From Pseudomonas libanensis (lineage in GTDB: Bacteria; Pseudomonadota; Gammaproteobacteria; Pseudomonadales; Pseudomonadaceae): DNA of 64,000 bases. The position numbers were made by a program, and so were the translations under genes. Under the pieces are notes generated by a model, which made no database searches, was not told where the DNA came from, and saw only the letters and a list, made by a program, of their open reading frames with translations. Each line of letters begins with the position of its first letter. The stretch's first letter is position 1. The stretch is taken from assembly GCF_001439685.1 (NCBI RefSeq), contig NZ_JYLH01000001.1, positions 310,001 through 374,000 on the forward strand, written 5' to 3'. Below are positions 9,948-18,692 of the stretch, piece by piece.

Positions 9948-10568
9948 TCAATTCAGGTCATCCAGGTACTTGAGTGCAAACCGCTCGGTCGCCTGCCGCG
10001 CCGTCGGCAGCAGATGCGGCGCCACCAGCATCATGATCTGATAGACCACCACCTGCACCTCGCCCTCACGGTCGAGAATGCGCTGATAGTCCAGGGAAAA
10101 CAGCAGCGTGAGGGTGATCTGCTCCACCAGTTGCCCCAACGCCTGGGTGCCGCTGACCAACTGCCCTGAGGCTTTCAATCGCGCAAGCAAAGAGGCCAGT
10201 GTGCGTTTAAGCGCCGTGAGCAGGTGGCGAATCCCCTTGGCCAGCTTCGGCAGGCGCCCGGCCAGGTTCGACAGGTCCTGGAACAGAAACCGGTAATGAG
10301 CCATGCGCTCGACAATCAGGTGCAGGAACAGCCAGTAATCCTCGGCCTCCAGTTGCGCATCGGCAGGAGGGTCGAGCAAAGGCGCCAACTCGCCTTGAAA
10401 GCGCTCGAACAGCCCGAGCACCAGCGGCTCCTTGCCGTGGAAGTGGTAGTAGAGGTTGCCGGGGCTGATCCCCATTTCATTGGCCACCTCCATGGTCGAC
10501 ACGTTCGGCTCGCCCTTGTGGTTGAACAATTGCAGGGCACATTCAAGGATACGGTCGCGGGTCTTCAT
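9948..10568 (-). CDS. phaD: TetR-family transcriptional regulator PhaD
   Basis: TetR-type regulator of the PHA genes; in P. putida PhaD activates phaC1 and phaI transcription in response to an acyl-CoA-related ligand. The 206 residues begin with a helix-turn-helix domain (MKTRDRILECALQLFNHKGE to about residue 50, with GNLYYHFHGKEPL). The all-helical ligand domain follows. It is the last gene of phaC1-phaZ-phaC2-phaD, 27 bases after phaC2. Confidence 0.94.
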   Translation of the reverse strand: MKTRDRILECALQLFNHKGEPNVSTMEVANEMGISPGNLYYHFHGKEPLVLGLFERFQGELAPLLDPPADAQLEAEDYWLFLHLIVERMAHYRFLFQDLSNLAGRLPKLAKGIRHLLTALKRTLASLLARLKASGQLVSGTQALGQLVEQITLTLLFSLDYQRILDREGEVQVVVYQIMMLVAPHLLPTARQATERFALKYLDDLN

Positions 10569-10595
10569 CCAGTCTTCTTAATCTGATCGTTGAGC

Positions 10596-12278
10596 TCAGC
10601 GCACCCGCACGTAAGTGCCTGGGGCTGCTTCCATCGGTGGGTAATTCTGGTTGCCCAGGGCGGTGAGGGTCTCGCGCTGTACACCGGAGCGCTGCTGGAC
10701 CCACGCCAGCCACTGCGGCCACCAACTGCCTTCGACGTGCTGGGCGTCGTAGTACCAGGCGCGGGGGTCGCTGCTCAGCTTGGGGTTTTCGACGTAGTTG
10801 GCCTTGGGGTTGCCCGGCGGGTTGAGGATGCTCTGGATATGCCCGCTGTTGGACAGCACAAAGCGCCGCTCGCCGCCCAGCAACTGGGTTGAGCGATACA
10901 CCGCGTCCCAGGGCGTGATGTGGTCGTTGATTCCGGCCACGCTGAAGCTGTCCACCGTGACCTTGCGTAGATCGATGGGGGTGCCGCACACCTCCAGCCC
11001 GCCGGGATGGCTCAGGGGGTTGTGCTTGAAGAAGTCCAGCAGGTCGCCGTGCAAGGCGGCGGGCAGGCGGGTGTTGTCGTTGTTCCAGTACAAGATGTCG
11101 AAGGCCGGCGGCTCCTTGCCCAACAGGTAATTGTTGATCCAGTAGCTCCAGATCAGGTCGTTGGGACGCATCCAGGCAAACACCTTGGCCATGTCGCGGC
11201 CGTCCAGCACGCCTTGTTGGTAGGAGCGACGCTTGGCGGCTTCCAGGGTCTGCTCGTCGGCAAACAAGGTCGCGGGGCTGTCGATCTGGCTGTCCAGCAG
11301 GCTCACCAGGTAACTGGCGCTGGAGATGCGCCGCAACTGGCGCTTGGCTTGCAGGTGACCTTGCAGGGCAGCGATGGTCAAGCCGCCGGCGCAGGCGCCC
11401 ATCAGGTTGACCTCACGCGCGCCGCTGATCGCCCGGCAGACGTTGAGCGCTTCTTCCAGCGCGGCTACATAGGTGGACAGGCCCCATTCGCGATGACGCA
11501 CATCCGGGTTGCGCCAACTGACCATGAACGTCTGCAGCCCGTTTTTCAGGGCGTACTGCACAAAACTGTTGGCCGGGCTCAGGTCGAAGATGTAGTACTT
11601 GTTGATTTGCGGCGGCACCACCAGCAGCGGCTTGGCGTACTGTTTTTCGCTCATGGGCTTGTATTGGATCAACTCCAGCAGCTCGTTGCGAAACACCACT
11701 GAGCCGGGCGTGGTCGCCACTGTCTTGCCCACTTCGAAGGCATGCTTGCTGACTTGGCGCGGCAGGCCATTGTTGTGCAGCAGGTCTTCGAACAGGTTGC
11801 TCACGCCGCGCACCACGCTGTTGCCACCGGAGTTGAGCAGCTCCTTGATCGCCAGCGGGTTAAGCAGGGTGTTGGAGGGGGATACTGCGTCGTTGAGCAG
11901 GGAAAAGGCGAAATGTGCGCGGGCACGGTCATCGGCGCTCAGGGTGCTGTCATCGATCCAGTGCCGTGTCTGTTTCTGCCAACTCAGATAGACCTGCAAG
12001 CTGCGCCGGTACAGCGGGTTGAGCGTCCAGGTGGGATCGATGAAACGCGCGTCCCTGGGGTTGGGTTCCTGCACGGTTTCGCCCAGCAGCACACGGCCCA
12101 ATTGACCGCCCAGCGCCAGGGCATGACGGGCGGTATGTACGGGGTTACGCAAGCCATGGGCAGCCACGCTGCGCAGGGTCGACAGCAGATCGCGCCCCCT
12201 GAGGCCGGTGATCGCGTTTTGCGCGTTGATGAACGCAGCAGGGATGGGCGCCGGGGTCGTCACGGGTCTTTCTCGCAT
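10596..12278 (-). CDS. phaC2: Class II PHA synthase PhaC2
   Basis: Polymerises medium-chain (R)-3-hydroxyacyl-CoA into PHA at the granule surface. The 560 residues match class II synthases. The lipase-like box MGACAGG holds the catalytic Cys; the catalytic Asp and His are in the alpha/beta-hydrolase C-terminal half (GINDHITPWD and SNSGHIQS). It is a clear paralogue of PhaC1 in the same operon, with phaZ between them. The ATG is preceded by a CAAGGAGTG ribosome site. Confidence 0.97.
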   Translation of the reverse strand: MRERPVTTPAPIPAAFINAQNAITGLRGRDLLSTLRSVAAHGLRNPVHTARHALALGGQLGRVLLGETVQEPNPRDARFIDPTWTLNPLYRRSLQVYLSWQKQTRHWIDDSTLSADDRARAHFAFSLLNDAVSPSNTLLNPLAIKELLNSGGNSVVRGVSNLFEDLLHNNGLPRQVSKHAFEVGKTVATTPGSVVFRNELLELIQYKPMSEKQYAKPLLVVPPQINKYYIFDLSPANSFVQYALKNGLQTFMVSWRNPDVRHREWGLSTYVAALEEALNVCRAISGAREVNLMGACAGGLTIAALQGHLQAKRQLRRISSASYLVSLLDSQIDSPATLFADEQTLEAAKRRSYQQGVLDGRDMAKVFAWMRPNDLIWSYWINNYLLGKEPPAFDILYWNNDNTRLPAALHGDLLDFFKHNPLSHPGGLEVCGTPIDLRKVTVDSFSVAGINDHITPWDAVYRSTQLLGGERRFVLSNSGHIQSILNPPGNPKANYVENPKLSSDPRAWYYDAQHVEGSWWPQWLAWVQQRSGVQRETLTALGNQNYPPMEAAPGTYVRVR

Positions 12279-12322
12279 GATTCAACACTCCTTGGTCAAG
12301 TCATCAAGCAGGCACGCCAATC

Positions 12323-12345
12323 CAGAACCATAGCTGGTTCCTGGC
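12323..12345 (-). other. Hairpin in the phaZ-phaC2 gap
   Basis: In the 90-base gap between phaZ and phaC2 the sequence CCAGAACCA is followed by TGGTTCCTGG, forming an imperfect hairpin with one bulge. It has no T-tract, so it is more likely an mRNA-stability or partial attenuation element than a terminator. Confidence 0.4.
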
Positions 12346-12368
12346 AAGTTGCGCGGTGGTGTGGTCCT

Positions 12369-13220
12369 TCACACCGCCGGTCGCGGATGTATCACAGCGC
12401 GCAGGCGCTCCTCCTCGAGAAATTTCATGATGATCGGTGCCACGGCTTCGGCCCGGGTGATCAGGAACAGGTGGCCGTCATCGATAATGTGCAACTGCGC
12501 ATTCGGGATGCGCCAGGCCAGCATGCGCATGTTGATCAGCGGGATCAGCGGGTCATCGTCCCCGGCCAGCACCAGGGTGGGCTGGCGGATCTTGTGCAGC
12601 CAATGAATGCTGGTCCAGCCCAACCCGGCGAACAGCTGCCAGTAGTAACCCAGCTTGCCGGCCGAGCGCACTTTGCTCGCATGTTCGGCGGCCAGGTTCG
12701 AATCGCGGCGGAACGAGCCGCCATAAATCATCGGCGCGATGCGCACCACATGGGAGGGTTGGATATAACGCCGGGGGCTGGCCATCAGCCACAGCACTTT
12801 GGGTTTGCCCGGCACCATAAAGGCGCCGGCTGCCGTGGCCGCCAGGATCAGCTTCTTGCAGCGTTCCGGATAGTCATAGGCAAACTGCTGCGCCAGCGCG
12901 CCGCCCCAGGACACGCCCACGGCGTTCACCTGGCCGTAGTCCAGGTAATCGAGCATGCGTGCGGTGAGTTTGGCCAGGCCCGGAAAGCGATAGGGCCGGT
13001 TCGGTGTCGATGAGCCACCGACACCGGGCACGTCGAAGGCGATCACTTCCAGGTCCGGGTCCAGGGCCTGGACGAACGGGAACACCAGCTCAAGGTTGGC
13101 GCCGATGCCGTTGAAGACCAGCAGCGGCGTCAAGTGCGGCTTGCCCGGGCGTACCGCCGTGCGGATGGTCTGGCCATCCAGGTCGATGGTACGGAAGATG
13201 AACGGTTGCGGCATGCTCAA
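12369..13220 (-). CDS. phaZ: Intracellular medium-chain PHA depolymerase PhaZ
   Basis: Alpha/beta hydrolase that releases 3-hydroxyacyl units from intracellular PHA granules. The 283 residues match PhaZ of fluorescent pseudomonads. The nucleophile box GVSWGG (Ser at about 102), an acidic residue in AGDDDPLIP and the His in DDGHLFL form the triad. There is no signal peptide, in line with intracellular action. It lies between the two synthase genes, with a REP doublet separating it from phaC1. Confidence 0.96.
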   Translation of the reverse strand: MSMPQPFIFRTIDLDGQTIRTAVRPGKPHLTPLLVFNGIGANLELVFPFVQALDPDLEVIAFDVPGVGGSSTPNRPYRFPGLAKLTARMLDYLDYGQVNAVGVSWGGALAQQFAYDYPERCKKLILAATAAGAFMVPGKPKVLWLMASPRRYIQPSHVVRIAPMIYGGSFRRDSNLAAEHASKVRSAGKLGYYWQLFAGLGWTSIHWLHKIRQPTLVLAGDDDPLIPLINMRMLAWRIPNAQLHIIDDGHLFLITRAEAVAPIIMKFLEEERLRAVIHPRPAV

Positions 13221-13254
13221 GCCCTGTGAAGTGGTGCAGCCGGAGTCAGGTCAG

Positions 13255-13344
13255 TGTGGGAGGGGGCTTGCCCCCGATTGCTGAGTGTCAGTTACTGCAT
13301 CAGGTGTCTGACACACTGCTATCGGGGGCAAGCCCCCTCCCACA
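13255..13344. repeat. REP doublet between phaC1 and phaZ
   Basis: Inverted pair of Pseudomonas REP units: GTGGGAGGGGGCTTGCCCCC and its reverse complement flank a spacer of about 40 bases that itself holds TGTCAG...CTGACA. It lies inside the phaC1ZC2D operon and could separate mRNA levels of phaC1 from the downstream genes. Confidence 0.9.
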
Positions 13345-13360
13345 TTGGCCCCATTTCAAT

Positions 13361-15040
13361 TTAGCGTTCGTGTACGTATGTGCCCGGTGCCGCTTCCGCG
13401 GCGGCGTAAGTCTTGTTGCCCAGGCTTGTAGGGGCTTTCTTCAATTTGCCCGCCCGATCCGCCTGCCACGCCTGCCAGTGCAGCCACCACGAATCGGTGT
13501 GCTTGGTGGCGTTCTCCTGCCACTCAAGCGCCTTGCCCGACAAACCCTCGCTGGTCTGGTAGCGCGCCTTGGGATTGCCCGGCGGGTTGAGGATGCTCTG
13601 GATATGCCCGCTGCTGGACAACACAAACTCGACCTTGCCGCCAAACAACTGCGCCGACTTGTAGCAGGACTGCCACGGCGTGATGTGGTCGTTGGTGCCG
13701 GCCAGGGCGTAGACATCGGCGGTGACCTGCTTGAGGTCGATAGGCGTGCCGCACACTTCCAGAGCGTTGGCGCGTACCAGTGGGTTGTTCTTGAACAGTT
13801 CGATCAGATCGCCGTGAAACGCCGCCGGCAAGCGTGTGGTGTCGTTGTTCCAGAACAGGATGTCGAACACCGGCGGCTCGTTGCCCAGCAGGTAGTTATT
13901 GACCCAGTAGTTCCAGATCAGGTCGTTGGGGCGCATCCAGGCGAACACCTTGGCCATGTCGCGGCCTTCCAGCACACCGGCCTGGTACGAATGGCGCTTG
14001 GCCGCCTCCAGGGTCTGCTCGTCGACAAACAGCGCCACCTGGGTGTCCAGGGTGGTGTCCAGCACGCTCACCAGCAGGGTCAGGGCATTGACCTTCTTTT
14101 CCCCCAGCGCCGCGTAGTGGCCCAGCAGCGCGGTGCAGGTGATGCCCCCGGAGCAGGCGCCGAGCATATTCACGTCCTTGCTGCCGGTAATCGCCGTGAC
14201 CACATCGACCGCTTCCTTGAGCGCCTCGATATAAGTCGACAGGCCCCACTCGCGCTGGGCCTTGGTGGGGTTGCGCCAGCTGACGATAAACGTCTGCTGC
14301 CCATTGCGCAGGCAGAAGCGCGCCAGGCTCTTATCCGGGCACAGGTCGAATATGTAGAATTTGTTGATTTGCGGCGGCACCACCAGCAGTGGGCGCTCGT
14401 GTACTTGCTCGGTGGTGGGCTTGTACTGGATCAGCTCCAGCACATCGTTGCGAAACACCACCGCGCCTTCGCTGGTGCCCAACGTCTTGCCGACTTCAAA
14501 GGCGCCCATATTGACCTGGCTTGGCATGCCGCCGTTATGCACCATGTCCTTGGCCAGGTGGGACAAACCGTCGAGCAGGCTTTTACCGCCGGTTTCAAAG
14601 AAGCGCTTGACCGCCGCCGGGTTGGCCGCGCTGTTGGTGGGGGCCATGGCTTCGGTCATCAGGTTGATCACGAAGTGGCCGCGGCTGATGTCCTGTGCCG
14701 ACAGGCTGCTGTCGTCGATCCAGTCGTGGAGTTCCTTGCGCCACGCCAGGTAAGTCTGCAGGTAGCGTTTGTAGAGCGGGTTCTGGCTCCAGGCCGGGTC
14801 GTTGAAGCGACGGTCGTCGCTCTCGGGCGCCAGGGGGGATTTGCCGAACATCACATTCTTCAATTCAACGCCAAAGTGGGCGACATGCTTGACGCTGTGA
14901 AACGGTTGCTTGATGGCTTGGGTCAGCACCATCCTGGCCGAGGCCAATAGATCCTTTTTGCGTAACGCGATGATCGGGTTCAGCCCCAGGGTGTTTTCCG
15001 AGGCCTGGCGTTTCAAGTCATCGTTATTCTTGTTACTCAT
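13361..15040 (-). CDS. phaC1: Class II PHA synthase PhaC1
   Basis: Main medium-chain PHA synthase. The 559 residues contain the Cys box LGACSGG (Cys at about 296), the Asp in GTNDHITPW and the His in SSSGHIQS. First gene of phaC1ZC2D. A sigma-54-type site about 117 bases upstream of the start fits control by nitrogen or carbon state. PhaC1 and PhaC2 are similar along their whole length, so they are an old duplication. Confidence 0.97.
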   Translation of the reverse strand: MSNKNNDDLKRQASENTLGLNPIIALRKKDLLASARMVLTQAIKQPFHSVKHVAHFGVELKNVMFGKSPLAPESDDRRFNDPAWSQNPLYKRYLQTYLAWRKELHDWIDDSSLSAQDISRGHFVINLMTEAMAPTNSAANPAAVKRFFETGGKSLLDGLSHLAKDMVHNGGMPSQVNMGAFEVGKTLGTSEGAVVFRNDVLELIQYKPTTEQVHERPLLVVPPQINKFYIFDLCPDKSLARFCLRNGQQTFIVSWRNPTKAQREWGLSTYIEALKEAVDVVTAITGSKDVNMLGACSGGITCTALLGHYAALGEKKVNALTLLVSVLDTTLDTQVALFVDEQTLEAAKRHSYQAGVLEGRDMAKVFAWMRPNDLIWNYWVNNYLLGNEPPVFDILFWNNDTTRLPAAFHGDLIELFKNNPLVRANALEVCGTPIDLKQVTADVYALAGTNDHITPWQSCYKSAQLFGGKVEFVLSSSGHIQSILNPPGNPKARYQTSEGLSGKALEWQENATKHTDSWWLHWQAWQADRAGKLKKAPTSLGNKTYAAAEAAPGTYVHER

Positions 15041-15156
15041 CTACGACGCTCCATTGTCCGAAAGACGAGTACCGGCGATTGCTGCGCACCCAATTTCGAT
15101 ACACGACACCAGCCTGGTACTGCGACCCGGGTGACCGTTGATACCGCATCGTCAAA

Positions 15157-15172
15157 TGCAGGGAACCTGCCA
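15157..15172 (-). promoter_or_regulatory. Candidate sigma-54 (-24/-12) promoter of phaC1
   Basis: On the minus strand TGGCAGG-N4-CTGCA matches the sigma-54 consensus TGGCACG-N4-TTGCA at all but two positions, with the GG and GC dinucleotides at the required spacing. The transcript would start roughly 105 bases before phaC1. A sigma-54 promoter upstream of phaC1 has been proposed in P. aeruginosa. Confidence 0.6.
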
Positions 15173-15233
15173 GTTCCATTGGTTACCCGAGTTTATTTTT
15201 TTTCGCAAGCGGGCCGATCATTGGCCTCGCGAC

Positions 15234-15268
15234 AGGGCATTCAAGCAGATGAAATTAGAAAATGCCCT
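15234..15268. terminator. Terminator-like inverted repeat downstream of the DUF971 gene
   Basis: AGGGCATT and AATGCCCT arms of eight bases separated by about 18 bases, lying just past the stop of the DUF971 gene on the minus strand and upstream of phaC1. A T-rich tract follows on the plus strand rather than the minus strand, so the strength is uncertain. Confidence 0.45.
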
Positions 15269-15289
15269 CTAAAGAGCAAGACGCCTGGG

Positions 15290-15667
15290 CTAGAGCATCA
15301 GCCGCACGACCGACTGGTTCGGGTCGCGGGTTTTTCCGGCCGCTTTGAGCTCGGCCAGGTAGTCGCTCCACAGCGCTTCCTGACGTACGGCCAGTTGGTA
15401 GAGGTAGTCCCAGGTAAACAGCCCACTGTCATGGCCGTCATCGAAGGTCAATTTCAGTGCGTACTGGCCGGCCGGTTCAACCTTGTTCAACCTGACGTTG
15501 AGCTTGCCGAATTGCAGGATGGGCTTGCCGTGGCCCTGCACCTCGGCGGAAGGCGAGTGCACCCGCAGGAATTCGGCGGGCAGTTGGTAAACCTCGTCGG
15601 GCCCGTAGGTAAGGCCGAGGGTGTTGGAGGTTTTGTGCAGGTTTACTGCGGTAGGAAATTTCGACAT
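15290..15667 (-). CDS. DUF971 domain protein
   Basis: Protein of 125 residues that is almost entirely a DUF971 domain, the fold also found at the N-terminus of gamma-butyrobetaine hydroxylases. Conserved features seen are YQLPAEFLRVHSPSAEVQGHG and the FDDGHDSGLFTWDYLYQL block. No membrane segment or signal peptide. Stand-alone DUF971 proteins next to hslVU and the pha genes are normal in Pseudomonas. Molecular function unknown; a role in iron-sulfur protein maturation has been suggested for relatives. Confidence 0.88.
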   Translation of the reverse strand: MSKFPTAVNLHKTSNTLGLTYGPDEVYQLPAEFLRVHSPSAEVQGHGKPILQFGKLNVRLNKVEPAGQYALKLTFDDGHDSGLFTWDYLYQLAVRQEALWSDYLAELKAAGKTRDPNQSVVRLML

Positions 15668-15713
15668 TGGAGATAACCCTGAAGGAACCGGCCCAAAATG
15701 TAGGAGGGACCAA

Positions 15714-15801
15714 TGTGGGAGCCGGGCTTGCCCGCGATGCAGGCACCTCGGTGTTTCAGGAACACTGAGGTGATGCTATCGCAGGCAAGCCAGCTCCCAC
15801 A
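15714..15801. repeat. REP doublet between hslU and the DUF971 gene
   Basis: Inverted REP pair: TGTGGGAGCCGGGCTTGCCCG on the left and CAGGCAAGCCAGCTCCCAC on the right, around a stem with CACCTCGGTGTT/AACACTGAGGTG. A further half unit (ACTCCCACATT) follows at about 15808-15818. Confidence 0.88.
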
Positions 15802-15827
15802 CAAGCCACTCCCACATTGAGTGAGGC

Positions 15828-17165
15828 TTACAGGATATAACGAGACAAGTCTTCGTTCTGCGCCAATTCGCCCAAGTGGCTGTTCACATACTCGGCATCG
15901 ATCTTGATCGCTACGCCATTCTGCGCGCCGGCCATGTCACCGGCACTGAACGACACTTCCTCAAGCAGGCGCTCAAGCAAGGTATGCAGGCGGCGGGCAC
16001 CGATGTTCTCGGTCTTCTCGTTGACCTGCCAGGCAATTTCCGCCAAACGCTTGATGCCGTCGGCCTGGAACTCGATGCCCAGGCCCTCGGTTTTCAGCAG
16101 CTCACGGTATTGCTCGGTGAGCGATGCGTGGGGCTCGCTGAGGATGCGCTCGAAGTCGCCCGGGGTCAGCGCCTTGAGTTCCACGCGAATCGGCAAGCGG
16201 CCTTGCAGCTCGGGCACCAGGTCGCTTGGCTTGCTCAGATGAAAGGCGCCGGAGGCGATAAACAGGATGTGGTCGGTCTTGACCATGCCCAGCTTGGTGT
16301 TGACCGTGCAACCCTCGATCAGCGGCAGCAGGTCGCGCTGCACGCCTTCACGGGAGACATCGACGCCGCCGGAGTTACCGCGCTTGGCCACCTTATCGAT
16401 CTCATCGATAAACACGATGCCATGCTGCTCGACCGCTTCCAGTGCCTTGGCCTTGAGTTCTTCCTCATTGACCAGGCGCCCGGCTTCTTCGTCGCGCACC
16501 AGCTTGAGCGCTTCCTTGACCTTGAGCTTGCGGCTTTTCTTCTTGCCCTTGCCCATGTTGGCGAACAGGTTCTGCAACTGGCTGGTCATTTCTTCCATGC
16601 CCGGCGGAGCGGAAATATCCACACCGGACACTTCGGCCACTTCGATCTCGATTTCCTTGTCATCCAGCTGGCCTTCACGCAGGCGCTTGCGGAACAGCTG
16701 GCGGGTGTTGGAATCCGAGGACGGTGCGGCGTCTTCGTTGAAACCCATGCGTGCCGGTGGCAGCAGGGCATCGAGGATACGTTCTTCAGCGGCGTCTTCT
16801 GCGCGGTGGCTGACCTTGGTCACTTCCTGTTCGCGCAGCATTTTCAGGGCGGCGTCGGCCAGGTCACGAATGATCGACTCGACGTCGCGGCCCACATAGC
16901 CGACTTCGGTGAATTTGGTCGCTTCCACCTTGATGAACGGCGCATTGGCCAACTTGGCCAGGCGTCGGGCGATTTCGGTTTTACCGACACCGGTCGGGCC
17001 GATCATCAGGATGTTCTTGGGCGTTACTTCAACGCGCAGTTCTTCCGGCAGTTGCATCCGGCGCCAACGGTTACGCAGGGCGATGGCAACGGCGCGCTTG
17101 GCATCGTCCTGGCCGATGATATGGCGATTGAGTTCATGGACGATTTCGCGGGGAGTCATGGACAT
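15828..17165 (-). CDS. hslU: ATP-dependent protease ATPase subunit HslU
   Basis: AAA+ unfoldase that feeds substrates to HslV. The 445 residues carry Walker A GPTGVGKT (56-63), Walker [11 protein letters not shown] and the sensor/arginine regions, with the I-domain insertion between. The extreme C-terminus EDLSRYIL is the conserved tail that inserts into HslV to activate it. It is downstream of hslV in the heat-shock hslVU operon, separated by 38 bases. Confidence 0.98.
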   Translation of the reverse strand: MSMTPREIVHELNRHIIGQDDAKRAVAIALRNRWRRMQLPEELRVEVTPKNILMIGPTGVGKTEIARRLAKLANAPFIKVEATKFTEVGYVGRDVESIIRDLADAALKMLREQEVTKVSHRAEDAAEERILDALLPPARMGFNEDAAPSSDSNTRQLFRKRLREGQLDDKEIEIEVAEVSGVDISAPPGMEEMTSQLQNLFANMGKGKKKSRKLKVKEALKLVRDEEAGRLVNEEELKAKALEAVEQHGIVFIDEIDKVAKRGNSGGVDVSREGVQRDLLPLIEGCTVNTKLGMVKTDHILFIASGAFHLSKPSDLVPELQGRLPIRVELKALTPGDFERILSEPHASLTEQYRELLKTEGLGIEFQADGIKRLAEIAWQVNEKTENIGARRLHTLLERLLEEVSFSAGDMAGAQNGVAIKIDAEYVNSHLGELAQNEDLSRYIL

Positions 17166-17203
17166 AGTTGTTTGGCGGCCTCAAGCGAGAATAAGCCCAA
17201 GGC

Positions 17204-17734
17204 TTACTCGGCGAGGTCCTGCTCCTCAATGGTCTGGTTGTGGTTGGTGAACACGCAGATATCGCCGGCGATGCCCAGGGCGGTCTCGACGATTTCCCGG
17301 GCCGACAGGTCGGTTTTCTTCAGCAACGCACTGGCTGCAGCCTGGGCGTAGCCACCGCCGGAACCCATGGCGATCAGGCCGTGCTCAGGTTCTACCACGT
17401 CGCCATTGCCGGTGATGATCAGGGAAGCGTCTTTGTTGGCGACGGCGAGCATGGCTTCAAGGCGGCTGAGAGAGCGGTCGGTGCGCCATTCCTTGGCCAG
17501 TTCGACAGCGGCGCGCACCAGGTGGCCCTGGTGTTTCTCAAGCTGGCCCTCGAAGCGTTCGAAGAGGGTAAAGGCGTCGGCGGTAGCGCCTGCGAAGCCG
17601 GCAAGCACCTGGCCGTGGTACAGGCGGCGCACTTTCTTCGCGTTGCCTTTCATTACGGTATTGCCCAGGGAAACCTGGCCGTCGCCGCCCATGACAACTT
17701 TGCCGTGGCGACGTACTGAAACGATGGTGGTCAA
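17204..17734 (-). CDS. hslV: ATP-dependent protease peptidase subunit HslV (TTG start)
   Basis: Threonine peptidase of the HslVU protease. The TTG at 17732-17734 is chosen because it gives Met-Thr-Thr-Ile-Val-Ser-Val: removal of Met exposes the catalytic N-terminal Thr. It has a GGAGA ribosome site eight bases upstream. A GTG five codons earlier is in frame, but it would bury the catalytic Thr and lies on top of the ribosome site. The 176 residues match the family, with [16 protein letters not shown] and the GSGGGYA segment present. A sigma-32 promoter lies upstream. Confidence 0.95.
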   Translation of the reverse strand: MTTIVSVRRHGKVVMGGDGQVSLGNTVMKGNAKKVRRLYHGQVLAGFAGATADAFTLFERFEGQLEKHQGHLVRAAVELAKEWRTDRSLSRLEAMLAVANKDASLIITGNGDVVEPEHGLIAMGSGGGYAQAAASALLKKTDLSAREIVETALGIAGDICVFTNHNQTIEEQDLAE

Positions 17735-17781
17735 GGGGAGAGTCTCCACGCAGCGGGGCGAAAATGCCCTGATGGAAACTC

Positions 17782-17810
17782 ATATGGGGGGTGGCTGTGG
17801 GGATTTCAAC
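17782..17810 (-). promoter_or_regulatory. Sigma-32 heat-shock promoter of hslVU
   Basis: On the minus strand GTTGAAA, then 14 bases, then CCCCATAT. The sigma-32 consensus is CTTGAAA-N(11-16)-CCCCATNT, so both halves match almost fully at valid spacing. It lies about 48 bases before the TTG start of hslV, as expected for this heat-shock operon. Confidence 0.85.
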
Positions 17811-17878
17811 CGTAGGAAGGCAGGGCGGACGAGTGGTGTTTATGGGTCAACACTTACTTGAGCACACTGCAAACCAAA

Positions 17879-17967
17879 GTGGGAGCTGGCTTGCCTGCGA
17901 TAGCGGTGTGTCAGTCACTGAAACATTGACTGTTACACCGCTATCGCAGGCAAGCCAGCTCCCACAT
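17879..17967. repeat. REP doublet (nearly perfect long palindrome) upstream of hslV
   Basis: Left arm GTGGGAGCTGGCTTGCCTGC continues into GATAGCGGTGT, and the right arm is its exact reverse complement, giving about 30 paired bases around a 25-base centre. It lies between the SPOR-domain gene and the hslVU promoter and may end the upstream argS-SPOR transcript. Confidence 0.92.
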
Positions 17968-17989
17968 TAAAACCGGGTTGGCTGCTGAA

Positions 17990-18691
17990 TCAGCGGCTCT
18001 GGCGCTGTTGTAACAACAGGTTGCTAAAGCCTGCGCCAGCCAATTGTTTCTGCGCCACGGTCAGTTGCTCACGGTTGCTGAACGGCCCTACCAGTACGCG
18101 ATACCAGGTCGCGTCCTTCACCGTGCCGGACTCCACCGTCACCGACTGGCCCAACAGGATGATCTGCGCCCGCACCCGGTCCGCATCCGCCTGTTTCGGG
18201 AACGAGCCCGCCTGCAGGAAGAACTTGGTCACCGGCGCGGCCTTGGTGGTAGCTACCGGCGGTGGCGGCGGCGGCGTGATCCCGGCCAGCGCGGCCTGGG
18301 CCCGGGCGGTGTCGATTTTCGCGGCTTCCGCAGGTGTCACCGGCGTGGTTGGCACTTGCGGCGTCGGCAGGGTCTTCTCCGGCACGGCATCGGGTGGCAC
18401 GATCACTTCCGATTCCGGCAGCAGGGTGTAGAAGTCGTACTTTGGCTTCACCGGTGCAGTCGGGCTCGGCGCGGTCTTGTTGGCCTCGGCGATTTTCGTG
18501 GCCTTCTGCTGCTCCTGTTTGACGCGCTTGACGTCATCGCCCTGGCCAGGTTCGAGCTTCATCAAAAATACGATGAATGCGCCGACCGTGAGGCCGATAG
18601 CCATCCACAGCCAGCCCGGAATCGGCTGCTTCGCCGGGGCCTGGTAGCGGCTGGCGCCGCGCTTGGGGGCAGGTTTTTTCTTGGCAGCCAA
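17990..18691 (-). CDS. SPOR-domain inner-membrane protein, FtsN-like
   Basis: Probable cell-division protein binding septal peptidoglycan. The 233 residues have a basic cytoplasmic N-terminus (AAKKKPAPKRGASRYQ), one membrane helix (about 25-46), a long Pro/Thr/Ala-rich periplasmic linker, and a C-terminal SPOR domain (about 155-230: FFLQAGSFPKQADADRVRAQ ... GPFSNREQL). The start codon is TTG, one base after the argS stop, with a GGAG about 10 bases upstream, so translation is probably coupled. FtsN is the best guess from architecture, but other SPOR proteins share it. Confidence 0.88.
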   Translation of the reverse strand: MAAKKKPAPKRGASRYQAPAKQPIPGWLWMAIGLTVGAFIVFLMKLEPGQGDDVKRVKQEQQKATKIAEANKTAPSPTAPVKPKYDFYTLLPESEVIVPPDAVPEKTLPTPQVPTTPVTPAEAAKIDTARAQAALAGITPPPPPPVATTKAAPVTKFFLQAGSFPKQADADRVRAQIILLGQSVTVESGTVKDATWYRVLVGPFSNREQLTVAQKQLAGAGFSNLLLQQRQSR

Positions 18692-18692
18692 C

